DNA of 64,000 bases from Kaustia mangrovi (GTDB taxonomy: Bacteria; Pseudomonadota; Alphaproteobacteria; Rhizobiales; Im1), in assembly GCF_015482775.1 (NCBI RefSeq), contig NZ_CP058214.1, forward strand, positions 2,126,272 to 2,190,271, read 5' to 3'. The notes beneath the pieces were generated by a model. The model was not told the origin of the DNA. It worked only from the letters and a program-made list of their open reading frames with translations, and did not search any database. Positions within the stretch are counted from its first letter, which is position 1. The number at the start of each line of letters is the position of its first letter. Made by a program: the position numbers and the translations under genes. Shown here piece after piece: positions 37,276 through 46,491 of this stretch.

Positions 37276-38784
37276 TCAGTCCAGCAAGGCCTGTGCCGGC
37301 GCGTTCCGGGACGTCATCGCCCCGAGGGCGAAGGCCAGCGACGAGGCCGCGACGAGCGCCGATGCGTGGGCATCGGCCTGCGCCTGGCGCGCATCGAGAA
37401 GCCCGGTTTCCGCCGCCGTCGCGTCGGTCAGCGTCCCCACACCGTTGCGATAGGCCTCGAAGGCGGCGTCATAGGTCACCTTCGAGGCGTTGACCAGCTC
37501 GCTTGCGGCGTCGTGCGCCTCCAGGGCCGAGCGCAGCGTGTCCACCGCCACGACGATCTCGCGCACGGCGGTGTCGCGGGTCTTCTCGAAGGTCGCCTGT
37601 GCCGCGTCGGAGACCGACTGGGCATTGCGCCGCCGGGCCATCCGCACGCCCCCGTCATAGATCGGGATGGTCACGCCAACGAGCACGCCCGACGACGTGG
37701 CCTCCGTACCGACCGCCGGCAGGTTGCCGCTCTGCAGGCCGATCTGGTCGTAGGCCGCCACCGCGCCGAGATAGACCTTGGGCATGAAGTCCGCATCCGC
37801 CGCGCGCACATTGGCCTTGCTGGCCTTGAGCTCCGCATAGCTTGCGAGAACGTCCGGCCGCCGCGACAGGGCCTCCCGGATCACCCTGTCCGTCGGCAGG
37901 GAGCGCGCCCTGGGGAGGCGCCGGTCGGCCGACGAGGCGATCTCGATCGTCGATCTCGGCGAGACGCCCATGGCGCCCAGCAGGTCCTGATAGGCGTCGC
38001 GCTGGCCGTCCTGCGCCTGAACCAGGCGAAGCTTGGACTGGGCGACGAGCTGCTTGGCCTGGGCAACCTCGATGCTGGTGCCCGTTCCGTTCCTGTATCG
38101 CGCGTCGGCGGCGTCCGCCAGGCGGCGGCTGTTGGCCAGCGTCTGCCGGGCGATCTCCAGATTGTTCTCCGCCGCGCCATAGAGATAGTAGCTGCGCGTC
38201 ACAGTGTAGATCAGGGCCTGATGCGTGCCGTTGAAACTCACATTGGCCGCATGGGCATTGTGCTTGGCCGCCTTGCGCAACGCCGAACGCTGCCCGAAGT
38301 CGAAGACCAGCCATTGCAGCGCGAGGTTCGGCACGATGCCGTCGGTCGTGGTGCTCACCGTATCCGTGCCGCCGTCGAGGTCCGGCAGGGGCGTGGAAAC
38401 CTTCTGCCGCCCTCCGATGACATTGGCGGTGATGACCGGCAGGAAGCTCGCCTCGGCCATGCCGACCGCCAGGGCGGCCTGGCGCGCCTCTTCCCAGGCG
38501 ATGCGCGTGGAGGGATTGCGCCTTTGCGCCAGATCGATCAGCTCCGGCAGTCTGTAGACCCGCCCGGACTGGATGCCCGGCGGCACCTGCGCGACCGCCG
38601 GTTCGGACGGCACGGAGAAATCGCCCGGCGCCGATGCCGCCTCCTCGGGCGCCCAGGGCTTGTCGGGCGCTGCAGGAGCCTCGTTCAGATTGTCGCTCGC
38701 GCAGCCCCCCAGGGCCGCCATGGCGAGAAGGACAATCGAGAGCCGGACCCCCTTGCGGCATATCATGTCGACAACCTGTCTCAT
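37276..38784 (-). CDS. Outer-membrane efflux lipoprotein, TolC/NodT family
   Basis: A 502-residue TolC-type channel. A lipobox LGGC puts the lipidated cysteine at residue 28, and a proline/alanine-rich linker precedes two OEP repeats. Motifs such as LALQWLVFDFGQRSALRKAA, LADAADARYRNGTGTSIEV and YRNGVGTLTDATAAETGLL are typical. It abuts the FUSC stop with no gap and completes the tripartite efflux system made with HlyD and FUSC. Confidence 0.9.
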   Translation of the reverse strand: MRQVVDMICRKGVRLSIVLLAMAALGGCASDNLNEAPAAPDKPWAPEEAASAPGDFSVPSEPAVAQVPPGIQSGRVYRLPELIDLAQRRNPSTRIAWEEARQAALAVGMAEASFLPVITANVIGGRQKVSTPLPDLDGGTDTVSTTTDGIVPNLALQWLVFDFGQRSALRKAAKHNAHAANVSFNGTHQALIYTVTRSYYLYGAAENNLEIARQTLANSRRLADAADARYRNGTGTSIEVAQAKQLVAQSKLRLVQAQDGQRDAYQDLLGAMGVSPRSTIEIASSADRRLPRARSLPTDRVIREALSRRPDVLASYAELKASKANVRAADADFMPKVYLGAVAAYDQIGLQSGNLPAVGTEATSSGVLVGVTIPIYDGGVRMARRRNAQSVSDAAQATFEKTRDTAVREIVVAVDTLRSALEAHDAASELVNASKVTYDAAFEAYRNGVGTLTDATAAETGLLDARQAQADAHASALVAASSLAFALGAMTSRNAPAQALLD

Positions 38785-40677
38785 TCAAACCTTCGCGATC
38801 TGCTCGAGCCGGTCCAGACCGGCGCCGGGCCCGCTGCCGGAGCCCGGGGCGCTGGACGTTTCCGCCGCGTCCGATCCCGCATCCGGCGCGCCGCCGGCCT
38901 GCGCCAGCCGGTCCGCCAGCGCTCTCAGGCGCCCTGGCGTCCCGTCGGTGTCGCGTGCCGTAAGGACCAGCCGGGGGACGCATGCGCGCGCCTCCGCGAC
39001 GATCTCCGCGATCCGCCCGACCTCGGCCCGCGGCGGCTGCAGGCGGCGCGGCTCGAAGGCGACCGTATCGAGGATATCCGCGGCCTCGGCGAGGCGGGCC
39101 TGCGCCTCCGCCGTCCCCGCGACCCGCGTGCCCCTCGCCTCCCGCGGCTGTGCGATCAGGCCCGCGACGGTGTGGAGCGCGGACGCCACCCTGGAGCGCA
39201 CGGTCTCCATGGCGCTTTTCGGCCAGATCTGGCTGAAGATCAGATAGACGACGACATTGCCGAGCAGGATCCCGACAACCCGGTCGCTGGCCTGCGACAT
39301 CTCGAAGCTCGGCCCGAAGCCGTTGAGAATGGTCAGGAGGAAGGCCAGCGCGATCTGGACGCCGGCATAGCTGATGCGCTCGCTGCCGGACGACACCCAG
39401 GCTGCCGGCAGCACGCCGGCGAACACCAGCACCATGAGCCCGCCGACCGAGGTGAGCCACGGCATGACGAAGAGGAGCGACAGGACGCCCATGCCGGCGC
39501 CGATCAGGCAGCCCGCGATCCGCAGGGCAAGTTTCCTGACCGTTTCGCCGGTGGAGCCGAGCGCGGCGACGTAACAGGTGATCATCGCCGTGTGGATCCC
39601 GCCCCAATGGATGCCGGTATATGTGAGGTAGCAGAGGATCGCCGCGATGGAGGTCTTGAGCGCGAAACGCTGATGGTCGGGATTGGTGAAGGCGTCGGGC
39701 GCCAGAAAGGGGAGCTTGCGCGGCCGGGGCGTACCGCCGCCATCGGGGGCGGCAAGCTCCTCCAGCGCCGACCAGGCCTCCGCCTCCGCCGCATCGCCTG
39801 CCGCCATGGTGCGCTCCGGCCCACCCGGTACGCGCCCGGCCTCCACATCCGCCGCCGCATGGCGCAACGCATCGCTCAGCGCCTCGCGGCGGTCTTCGGC
39901 CAGACGCTCCGGCATGGCCGAGGCGGCAAGCAGGATACGGTAGCTCGTCTCGACCGCGCCGTTCAGCCACGCAGACCGGCTCGTCGGCACCAGATGCAGC
40001 GCCGCGACGAGCTGCGTCTTCTTCAGCGCGGTGTCGTTGCCCTCGCCGAGGAGCTCCGCGAGCGCGTCCCCGTTGTCCCGGGTGCCGATCCACCGGGCGG
40101 CTTCCTCCAGCCGCTCCGCGACCTTGTTGCGGATATGGGTCTGCGCCGGAATGCCGAGCAGCAGGTTGAACCCGATCATGAGGACCATGGGCATGACGGC
40201 CATCTTCCACGCCATGAGCAGCCCCTGATCGGCGATCTGGCCGACCGGCACATCGGTCACGAGCGTCATGATGAACGCGATGATGAGGCCCACAATGGCG
40301 GCCTGCTCGCCGAGCGGCGTCGCGGAGCTGAGGAAGAGGAAGACGTAGGAGGCGGCGAACATGACCGCCAGGCGCAGCGCCGGATCGTCTATCGTGGCGC
40401 CGACGATCGGGATCATCACGACCACGACAACGGTCGCCAGGAGGATCAGGCCGACCGCCGTCACGCTCGTTTCCACCGCGTCCGGCTTCATCAGGAAGAT
40501 GACCAGATAGCAGCTGATCGCCGATTCCGGGATCTTCAGGAGCATGGCGGTCGCCGCGACGAGCGCGCACAGCAAGGCGACCCGCCACGCCATCCCGGCC
40601 CGGCCGGGCGCGGGCTGCAGGTCGCGCCAGGCCTGCCGGGCAATCGCCGGCCAGGGGCTGTCAGCAGCGTTCGTCAT
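38785..40677 (-). CDS. FUSC-family inner-membrane efflux pump (AaeB-like)
   Basis: A 630-residue protein with two hydrophobic blocks of about six helices each (residues ~30-180 and ~355-500) separated by a long cytoplasmic segment, the FUSC/AaeB layout. ISCYLVIFLMKPDAVETSVT and FALKTSIAAILCYLTYTGIHWGG mark the two halves. AaeB-type pumps export aromatic carboxylic acids together with an AaeA membrane-fusion protein, encoded directly upstream with a 17-bp overlap. The exported compound is unknown. Confidence 0.9.
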   Translation of the reverse strand: MTNAADSPWPAIARQAWRDLQPAPGRAGMAWRVALLCALVAATAMLLKIPESAISCYLVIFLMKPDAVETSVTAVGLILLATVVVVVMIPIVGATIDDPALRLAVMFAASYVFLFLSSATPLGEQAAIVGLIIAFIMTLVTDVPVGQIADQGLLMAWKMAVMPMVLMIGFNLLLGIPAQTHIRNKVAERLEEAARWIGTRDNGDALAELLGEGNDTALKKTQLVAALHLVPTSRSAWLNGAVETSYRILLAASAMPERLAEDRREALSDALRHAAADVEAGRVPGGPERTMAAGDAAEAEAWSALEELAAPDGGGTPRPRKLPFLAPDAFTNPDHQRFALKTSIAAILCYLTYTGIHWGGIHTAMITCYVAALGSTGETVRKLALRIAGCLIGAGMGVLSLLFVMPWLTSVGGLMVLVFAGVLPAAWVSSGSERISYAGVQIALAFLLTILNGFGPSFEMSQASDRVVGILLGNVVVYLIFSQIWPKSAMETVRSRVASALHTVAGLIAQPREARGTRVAGTAEAQARLAEAADILDTVAFEPRRLQPPRAEVGRIAEIVAEARACVPRLVLTARDTDGTPGRLRALADRLAQAGGAPDAGSDAAETSSAPGSGSGPGAGLDRLEQIAKV

Positions 40678-41710
40678 GATGCACGATCGAAACGGCCGAG
40701 GCGCCGACGCGCATGAGCTCGGCGGGTGGGTCGATCAGCCTGATCCGCACCGGGAACCGCTGCTGGACGCGGACCCAGTCGAGCGACTTCGGAACGATGG
40801 GCAGGGTGCTCGGCAGATTGATCTGGTCCTTGGAGCTGACACCCCAGCCGATCCCCTCAACGACGCCCTCGATCTCGCGTTTCCGGTCGGCCAGCGCATA
40901 GACGGTCGCGCAGTTGCCCACCGCGATATCGGGCAGGGTGGTCTCCGTATAGGCCGCGCTCGCGAACCAGGCACCGGTATCGATGAGCGTGAACACCGAT
41001 TGGCCCGGCAGCACATATTCCCCCGCCGACACGGTGAGGCCGACCACGCGCCCGTCATGGGGGGCGCGGATGACCGTGTTGGCCAGCTCGTGCTCGGCGA
41101 TGGCGAGCGCGGCGCGCCGCGCCCGGACCAGGGCCTCCGCCGCCTCCTCGTCGCTGACCAGGGCCTCCGCCGCCTCCGCCTGCCGCAGGGCCTCGTTGAG
41201 ACTGACCTCCGCATCCCGCTTGGCCGTGCGGGCATCGTCGATCTGCTGGGCCGACACGTAGCCCTTCGGCTGCATCGGAAGGAGGCGTTCGAGCGTCTGG
41301 GTGGCGAGCTCGAGATTGGCGCGCGCGCGCTCGACCTGCTCGGCGGCGATGGCCGCATTGGCCTGCTCGGCGCGAATGGTCCGCGACTTGTCGTTCTGCG
41401 CGGCCTCGGCGATGGCAAGGTCGGCCCGCGCCTGGTCGACGGCCAGCTTGAAGGCCCGGTCGTCGAGCGTGAGCAGCACCTCGCCCTTCTCGACGAGATC
41501 GTTCTCCCGGACGGCGATGGTGCCGATGCGGCCGGCGATGGACGGGGCAATGTGCACGACATCCGCGCCGAGCGTGACGTCGTCCGACATCGGATTGGCG
41601 CTGGAGACCCGATAGCTGCGGTATCCAAGCGCGGCGGCACCGGCGATGATCGCCACGCTGATCGCGACGCCGGCGATCCTCGCGCTACGGGCTTTGAGGC
41701 TCAGGGCCAT
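40661..41710 (-). CDS. HlyD-family membrane-fusion protein (AaeA/EmrA-like)
   Basis: A 349-residue periplasmic adaptor with one N-terminal membrane anchor (VAISVAIIAGAAALGYRSY). The barrel-sandwich half-motif reads IAPSIAGRIGTIAVRENDLV, a long alpha-helical hairpin covers residues ~90-210, and a second half-motif is NTVIRAPHDGRVVGLTVSAG. It lies between the YtcA-like and FUSC genes and overlaps FUSC by 17 bp. It links the inner-membrane pump to the outer-membrane channel. Confidence 0.92.
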   Translation of the reverse strand: MALSLKARSARIAGVAISVAIIAGAAALGYRSYRVSSANPMSDDVTLGADVVHIAPSIAGRIGTIAVRENDLVEKGEVLLTLDDRAFKLAVDQARADLAIAEAAQNDKSRTIRAEQANAAIAAEQVERARANLELATQTLERLLPMQPKGYVSAQQIDDARTAKRDAEVSLNEALRQAEAAEALVSDEEAAEALVRARRAALAIAEHELANTVIRAPHDGRVVGLTVSAGEYVLPGQSVFTLIDTGAWFASAAYTETTLPDIAVGNCATVYALADRKREIEGVVEGIGWGVSSKDQINLPSTLPIVPKSLDWVRVQQRFPVRIRLIDPPAELMRVGASAVSIVHHDERC

Positions 41711-41713
41711 CGC

Positions 41714-42073
41714 CTAGCGCCCCACCGTCGCCAGAAGGAACAGGAAGGCAAGCCCGACCGCCATGCTCATATAGACGGCCACGCGCCAGCGCAGGATATC
41801 GTCGAGCCCTGTCGCGACGAAGGCGACGCGCACGAGGACGGTCACGACCGTGCCGGCGAAGATGCACAGCAGCCATGCCGGAAAGAAGCTCCCGAACATC
41901 GGCACCGATGGCGCCGCGGCCATGGCCGCATTGGGGGCGAGCAGCCCGCCGGCCAGCACGAATGCCGTCCATCGCGGAGACCGGGTTGTATCGCTGAAAC
42001 CTCGCTGCAATGAGCCCCCCGCTCTGATTGCATTACCGGTGACAGATCTCCCCAGGTGGAGAATGCCGGACAT
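41714..42073 (-). CDS. YtcA-like small membrane protein of the FUSC efflux operon
   Basis: A 119-residue protein. The second half (APSVPMFGSFFPAWLLC, then two membrane helices ending LAFLFLLATVGR) matches the YtcA family that commonly heads FUSC/HlyD operons. YtcA proteins are usually lipoproteins with GC-(A/S)PS at the cleavage site. Here AMAAAPSVP has no cysteine, so it would be a plain membrane or secreted form. The N-terminal ~35 residues before the hydrophobic segment are unusually long, so the true start could be internal. It ends three bases before the HlyD gene. Confidence 0.7.
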   Translation of the reverse strand: MSGILHLGRSVTGNAIRAGGSLQRGFSDTTRSPRWTAFVLAGGLLAPNAAMAAAPSVPMFGSFFPAWLLCIFAGTVVTVLVRVAFVATGLDDILRWRVAVYMSMAVGLAFLFLLATVGR

Positions 42074-42243
42074 GTCGTCGTCGGATCGCGCGCTATGGGG
42101 TGTCTGGGGAATGAGCCTGTCTGGATCGTTGCCGTCCATCGCCCCGGCAACAGGCCGGAACGCCTCACAATTTCGTCCATGCGGGTTAAGTTTCGGATAA
42201 CGGGCCCGGCAGCCTTCCGGGCGCGGCGCTCCGCAGAGGGGCG

Positions 42244-43008
42244 TCAGCCGCCGGCCTTCTGCGCGATCTCGCGCGCGGCCTCGAGCAGCCTGGGGACGTA
42301 GCGTTCCTCCAGCTGCTCCATGGAAACCGCGTTGCGGGCGACGACGATATTGAGGCAGCACCTGAGCACGCCATGCACGAAGACGGGTACGCCCGCGCCC
42401 GCTTCCGACGAGAAGAACTCGCCCGACTGCAGCCCGTATCCACGCCGTCTCGTGGTCTCGACGATGGTCGCCAGGCGCTCGGGATCCTTCATGAGGCTTT
42501 CCGATTCCTCCGAATGGGGGCGCTCGAAGCGCAGGAGGCGCTGTCTCGCCTCCTCGTCGCAAAAGGCGAGCCAGGCGCGCCCCGTGGCGGAGATCGTGAA
42601 GGGGATCTGCGAGCCCGGCCCCCGGTGGCGGACGACGGCGAATGTGGCGTCGCGCGCATTCGTGTCGGCGATGACGAGCCTGTCGTCGCGGCAGACCACG
42701 ATGTCGGAGGGCCAGCCGAGCTCGGCGCGCAGGCGCGCCACCGTCGGCTGGGCGAGCATGACGATCTCATCGTCGGCGTCGTATCCGCTGGACAGGGCGA
42801 GCGAACGCAGACCCACGGCATATTCGCGGCGCTGCGCGTCATAGCTGGCGAACCCCGCCGAACACAGCGTCTCCAGCATGCGCAGCGTCGTCGCCTTGGA
42901 GATGCCGGTGCGCTTGTGAATGGCGGTCAGGCCCGCGGGCCCGATCGCATTGAGGGCCTCGAGCACCTCCAGCACCCTGAGGGCGGCGGTAACCGGCTTG
43001 TAGACCAA
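42244..43008 (-). CDS. IclR-family transcriptional regulator (TTG start)
   Basis: A 254-residue IclR protein with HTH residues ~5-65 (ALRVLEVLEALNAIGPAGL, SKATTLRMLETLCSAGF) and a C-terminal ligand domain including ISATGRAWLAFC. The only in-frame start before the HTH and after the preceding stop codon is a TTG at 43008, with GAAGGA about ten bases upstream. It lies downstream of the DctPQM genes on the same strand. It is the best candidate to bind the twin palindromes at 46246-46395 that control that operon and the divergent gamma-glutamyltransferase gene. Confidence 0.88.
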   Translation of the reverse strand: MVYKPVTAALRVLEVLEALNAIGPAGLTAIHKRTGISKATTLRMLETLCSAGFASYDAQRREYAVGLRSLALSSGYDADDEIVMLAQPTVARLRAELGWPSDIVVCRDDRLVIADTNARDATFAVVRHRGPGSQIPFTISATGRAWLAFCDEEARQRLLRFERPHSEESESLMKDPERLATIVETTRRRGYGLQSGEFFSSEAGAGVPVFVHGVLRCCLNIVVARNAVSMEQLEERYVPRLLEAAREIAQKAGG

Positions 43009-43122
43009 GCTGCGTTCATCCTTCTCGTTGCGGTCCCGCCCGGCGCGGCCCGGGCATGCCCGTCCTGACTACAACAGCCGGCCGCCGACGGGAAGCCGCC
43101 GGCCGTATCCCGGCCCGGCCGC

Positions 43123-44427
43123 TCACATCACGCCGGGCAGCCACAGGGAGAGCTCCGGCCAGGCGACCAGAAGGGCGATCACGACCGCCTCGCAAACCAG
43201 GAACCAGCCGAGCCCCGCGAAGATCTGGTTGAGCGACACCGCGTCCCCCACCACGTTCTTCACGACGAAGGCGTTCATCCCGACCGGCGGGGTGAGCAGC
43301 CCGACCTCGATCATCTTCACCACGAGCACGCCGATCCAGATCAGGTCGAGCCCGAGCCCGTCGAAGACGGGCAGGAAGATGGGCAGGGTGAGGAGCATGA
43401 TGCCGATGGGATCGAGAAACATGCCGAGCACGAGATAGACGACGATCATCACCAGGATGACCGCTATGGTGGAGAGCTCCCAGCTCGCCACCAGATCGCC
43501 CATCAGGTTCGGAATCCCGGCCATCGCCAGGAAGCGCGTCAGCAGGATGGCGCCGATGGCGATGAAGAAGATGGAGGCGGTCGTCTCGATGGCCTCCATG
43601 ACGCTCCTGACGAAGGTCTCGCGCGTCAGGCGCCCGGTCGCCAGCGCGATGAGCAGCGCGAAGGACGAGCCGAGCGCGCCGGCCTCCGTGGCCGTGGCGA
43701 TGCCGGAGAAGATGCTGCCGACAATGCACACGATGAGCAGCGGCAGGGGCCAGATGTCCTTGAGCGCGGCCAGCTTCTCCGCCAGCCCGCCCCGGATCTC
43801 CGCCCTGGGCGCGAGGCCGGGATCGAGCATGCAGCGGATGACGATCATCGCCGTATAGGCGACGGCGGTGATCAGCCCCGGCACGATTCCCGCCACGAGC
43901 AGCGTGCCGATGGGCTGCTGCGTGTACCAGCCATAGAGCACGAAGGCGATGGAGGGCGGGATGAAGGCACCGAGCGTGCCCGATGCCGCGATGGTGCCCG
44001 TCGCCAGCCCCTTGTTGTAGCCGAAGGACAGCATCTCCGGGATGGCCAGCCGGCCCATCGCGGCGGCCGTCGCAAGACTCGAGCCGGACGCGGCGGCAAA
44101 GCCGGCGGACGCGAAGTTCGACGCCACGGCAAGCCCCCCGGGCAGCGGATTGAACCACAGGCGGGCAGCGGCATAGAGCGAGCGCGTGAGGCCCGTGTGA
44201 TAGGTGAGCGCGCCCATCAGGAGGAACATCGGGACGGCGGACAGCGACCAGGACGCGGCAAAATCGAACGGCAGGGAGCCGAGCATGCCGAAGGCCGGCC
44301 GGGTCCCGCGCAGGGCGATGATGCCGCCGAGCGAGACGGTCGGCAGGGCGATGCCTATGGGAACGCGCGCGGCCAGCAGCACGAACAGGATGGCCACGGC
44401 GATGAGGGCGATTGACGGTCCGTCCAT
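43123..44427 (-). CDS. TRAP transporter large permease, DctM family (second system)
   Basis: A 434-residue permease with about 12 membrane helices. FASAGFAAASGSSLATAAAMG, FIPPSIAFVLYGWYTQQPIG and a DPIGIMLLTLPIFLP segment are TRAP large-subunit features. It follows the DctQ gene by 30 bp. This is a separate TRAP system from that at 29-32 kb; the two permeases are clearly diverged. Confidence 0.93.
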   Translation of the reverse strand: MDGPSIALIAVAILFVLLAARVPIGIALPTVSLGGIIALRGTRPAFGMLGSLPFDFAASWSLSAVPMFLLMGALTYHTGLTRSLYAAARLWFNPLPGGLAVASNFASAGFAAASGSSLATAAAMGRLAIPEMLSFGYNKGLATGTIAASGTLGAFIPPSIAFVLYGWYTQQPIGTLLVAGIVPGLITAVAYTAMIVIRCMLDPGLAPRAEIRGGLAEKLAALKDIWPLPLLIVCIVGSIFSGIATATEAGALGSSFALLIALATGRLTRETFVRSVMEAIETTASIFFIAIGAILLTRFLAMAGIPNLMGDLVASWELSTIAVILVMIVVYLVLGMFLDPIGIMLLTLPIFLPVFDGLGLDLIWIGVLVVKMIEVGLLTPPVGMNAFVVKNVVGDAVSLNQIFAGLGWFLVCEAVVIALLVAWPELSLWLPGVM

Positions 44428-44457
44428 GGAATGTCCTCTCTGACGCCGCGACGCGGT

Positions 44458-45033
44458 TCACTGTGCGGGCGGAAGGTCGCGCGGGGCGGCCCCATCGTCC
44501 GGCCGCGCATCCGCCCCCTCCTGCGGCAGCCACCGCCGGCCGGTGAGGCCGAACCGCAGGTCGTCGGCGGCGAGCAGGACGAGCCACGCCAGCATGAAGA
44601 CGCAGCCCGCGGGCACCAGCCAGCGCGCGGGCCACACCTCCACATAGCCGAACGCCGTCTCCCAGGTTTCGCGGATCCGTGTCTGATGGGCCGCCTCGGC
44701 GGTGGTGAACCACACGAGCAGCGCGAGATAGACGACGCCGAGCACGCCGCCAAACGCGTCGAACAAGGCGCGCCGGGACGCGGTGAGCTTTTGCGTGAAG
44801 AGGTCCACCCCGATATGGCCGCGCTTGCGCGTCACGAAGCCGAGCGGCAGGAAGATGAGCGCCACCATGTAGAAATGCGACACCGCCTCGAGCGTCAGCG
44901 GTATGGGGAAGTTGAACAGGTACTTCGAGGCCACATCGAGGGAGACCTGGACCATCATCGCGACGACCGCGAGGATCGACAGCCCGACGATCGCGGAGTT
45001 CACCCGGTTCAACCAGCGATATGCAAACCGCAT
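44458..45033 (-). CDS. TRAP transporter small permease, DctQ family (second system)
   Basis: A 191-residue protein with four hydrophobic helices and the DctQ-typical DVASKYLFNFPIPLTLEAVS and RKRGHIGVDLFTQKL. The ATG giving MRFAYRWLNRVNS at 45033 is chosen as the position where family similarity starts. The C-terminal ~25 residues are charged and hydrophilic. It lies between the binding protein and the large permease in the usual P-Q-M order. Confidence 0.88.
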   Translation of the reverse strand: MRFAYRWLNRVNSAIVGLSILAVVAMMVQVSLDVASKYLFNFPIPLTLEAVSHFYMVALIFLPLGFVTRKRGHIGVDLFTQKLTASRRALFDAFGGVLGVVYLALLVWFTTAEAAHQTRIRETWETAFGYVEVWPARWLVPAGCVFMLAWLVLLAADDLRFGLTGRRWLPQEGADARPDDGAAPRDLPPAQ

Positions 45034-45091
45034 TTGCGTCCCCCGCACCCTGTGTCGCAGGTCCCGCGCCCGGCCGGGCGGATGCCGGCGC

Positions 45092-46207
45092 TCAGAACTC
45101 GGCCCTGGAGAAGATCTCGCGGTCGAGCGCGTCCGCGAACGCCGCCTCGTCGTCGCCCGTTTCCGCAACGATCCTGCGCCATTTGTCGACGAGCGCCATG
45201 AAGGTCTCGACGCGCTCGGCGGCCCCGTCCAGGCCGGCCTCCTCGGCGGTGGCGACGGTGTTGGCGATCTCGCCGTCGCGGAACTCGGCGAGCGCCTCCG
45301 TGAGCTTCGGGTCGGGCTCGACGAGCGCGACGCCCTTGCGCTCCGCCTCAGCGAGCGCCTCCCCGCTCTGGGTGCGATAGGCGAACAGCGCGTCGGCGAC
45401 GAGCTTCGCGAGATTGCCGCGGATCGCCGCCCTCTGATCCTCCGGCAGCCCGTCGAAGGTCGCCTTGTTCATGTAGAGGAGCCCGGCATTGAAATAGCTC
45501 CCCATCGGCAGGTCGATGATATTGGTGACGACGTCGCTCAGATTATAGGACTCCAGCCATGCCGCGGAGGCGACGGAGCAGTTTGCCTGACCGCGCTGCA
45601 GGGCCTCGTAGACCTCCGAGCTCGGGATCGTGACCGTGGTGGCGCCGAAGGTCTCCACGAGCACCCCCATGCGCCCGCTGGCGCGCGTCTTCTTGTTCTG
45701 GAGGTCGTCGTAGCCGCGCGTGTCGTCGGCGCACATGAGCAGATAGGGGTCGGGCGCGTAGTAGGCGAGCGAGACGAGGTCCTTGTCCGCGCGTTCCGTC
45801 CGGCAGGCCTCGCAGGCGACGAGCTGCATCTCGTTGGCCGCCGCGGCGAAGACGATGAAGTCGTCCGTCAGGGCGATCATGTCCCCGAACATCGAGGTGA
45901 CCGGAAGTTCCTGGCGGGTATAGATGTCGAGCACGAGGCCGGAGTCGACGATGCTGTCCTCGATGATCTGGACCGCTTCCTTCACGCTGCCCATCGTGCC
46001 GCCGGGGATGAGCTCCCAGCGCAGTGCGCCGCCGGTATCCTCCGCGACCCGTTCGAAGAAGGGAGCCAGGGCCTTCTCGTGGATCACATGGGGGGCGGGA
46101 AGCGAGCTGCCATAGGTCAGGCTGGTCTCGGCGCGGGCCGCGCCCGGCACGGCGCCCGCGGCGAATGCGGCAGCCGCCGCGGCGGCGAGAACTGTCTTGC
46201 GGAACAT
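45092..46207 (-). CDS. TRAP transporter substrate-binding protein, DctP family (second system)
   Basis: A 371-residue periplasmic protein. The signal peptide ends ARA near residue 26 and the mature part starts ETSLTYGSSLPAPHVI. The ATG at 46207 follows GAGGAG by seven bases and is preferred over an in-frame upstream ATG that lies inside the operator region. The protein contains at least four cysteines, unusual for DctP, two of them in VACEACRTE, so a disulphide is possible. The ligand is probably related to the product of the divergent gamma-glutamyltransferase-like enzyme. Confidence 0.9.
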   Translation of the reverse strand: MFRKTVLAAAAAAAFAAGAVPGAARAETSLTYGSSLPAPHVIHEKALAPFFERVAEDTGGALRWELIPGGTMGSVKEAVQIIEDSIVDSGLVLDIYTRQELPVTSMFGDMIALTDDFIVFAAAANEMQLVACEACRTERADKDLVSLAYYAPDPYLLMCADDTRGYDDLQNKKTRASGRMGVLVETFGATTVTIPSSEVYEALQRGQANCSVASAAWLESYNLSDVVTNIIDLPMGSYFNAGLLYMNKATFDGLPEDQRAAIRGNLAKLVADALFAYRTQSGEALAEAERKGVALVEPDPKLTEALAEFRDGEIANTVATAEEAGLDGAAERVETFMALVDKWRRIVAETGDDEAAFADALDREIFSRAEF

Positions 46208-46245
46208 CGGCGGTCTCCTCTGGGCTGCCCCTTCGGACAGTGTTA

Positions 46246-46262
46246 GGTTCATTAGATGAACC
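46246..46262. promoter_or_regulatory. Palindromic operator, left copy
   Basis: GGTTCATTAGATGAACC is an inverted repeat with 7-bp arms and a 3-bp centre, located ~40 bp upstream of the DctP start. An almost identical site lies at 46379-46395. The pair brackets the divergent promoter region, as expected for IclR-type regulation. Confidence 0.7.
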
Positions 46263-46332
46263 ATTGGTTCTAATTATAGATTGCGCATTGAACGGCGCCG
46301 TGTCAACGGTCCGGCGACAGCGTCTGTTCCGG

Positions 46333-46363
46333 TTGACAAAGGGCATCCTCGGACGCTTGATTT
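46333..46363 (+). promoter_or_regulatory. Possible promoter for the gamma-glutamyltransferase gene
   Basis: TTGACA (46333-46338) is followed after 18 bases by TTGATT as a weak -10. It lies between the two palindromes and reads toward the rightward gene. Binding at the right palindrome would then block the promoter or the initial transcript. Assigned by eye. Confidence 0.35.
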
Positions 46364-46378
46364 ACAAAAGAAACCAAC

Positions 46379-46395
46379 GGTTCATTTAATGAACC
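46379..46395. promoter_or_regulatory. Palindromic operator, right copy
   Basis: GGTTCATTTAATGAACC matches the left copy at 46246-46262 in 15 of 17 bases and keeps both 7-bp arms exactly. The centre-to-centre distance is 133 bp. It lies directly before the rightward gene, so one regulator probably controls both divergent units. Confidence 0.7.
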
Positions 46396-46491
46396 AAATT
46401 GCCGGATGGAGTCGATGCAAGACGCTTCAGTGAAGACCGCCCGTTCCCTTGCCGTCGCCTGCGAGAAGGCCCCGCGCGGGGCAGCAGGGGC

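Noticed and set aside
37267-40716. A 1149-codon open frame on the plus strand
   Set aside because: It is antisense to the outer-membrane lipoprotein and FUSC genes and has shadow-type arginine-rich composition.
45092-46264. DctP start at the upstream ATG near 46264
   Set aside because: It would put the left palindromic operator inside the coding sequence and add residues before a normal signal peptide; the ATG at 46207 has a good GAGGAG site.
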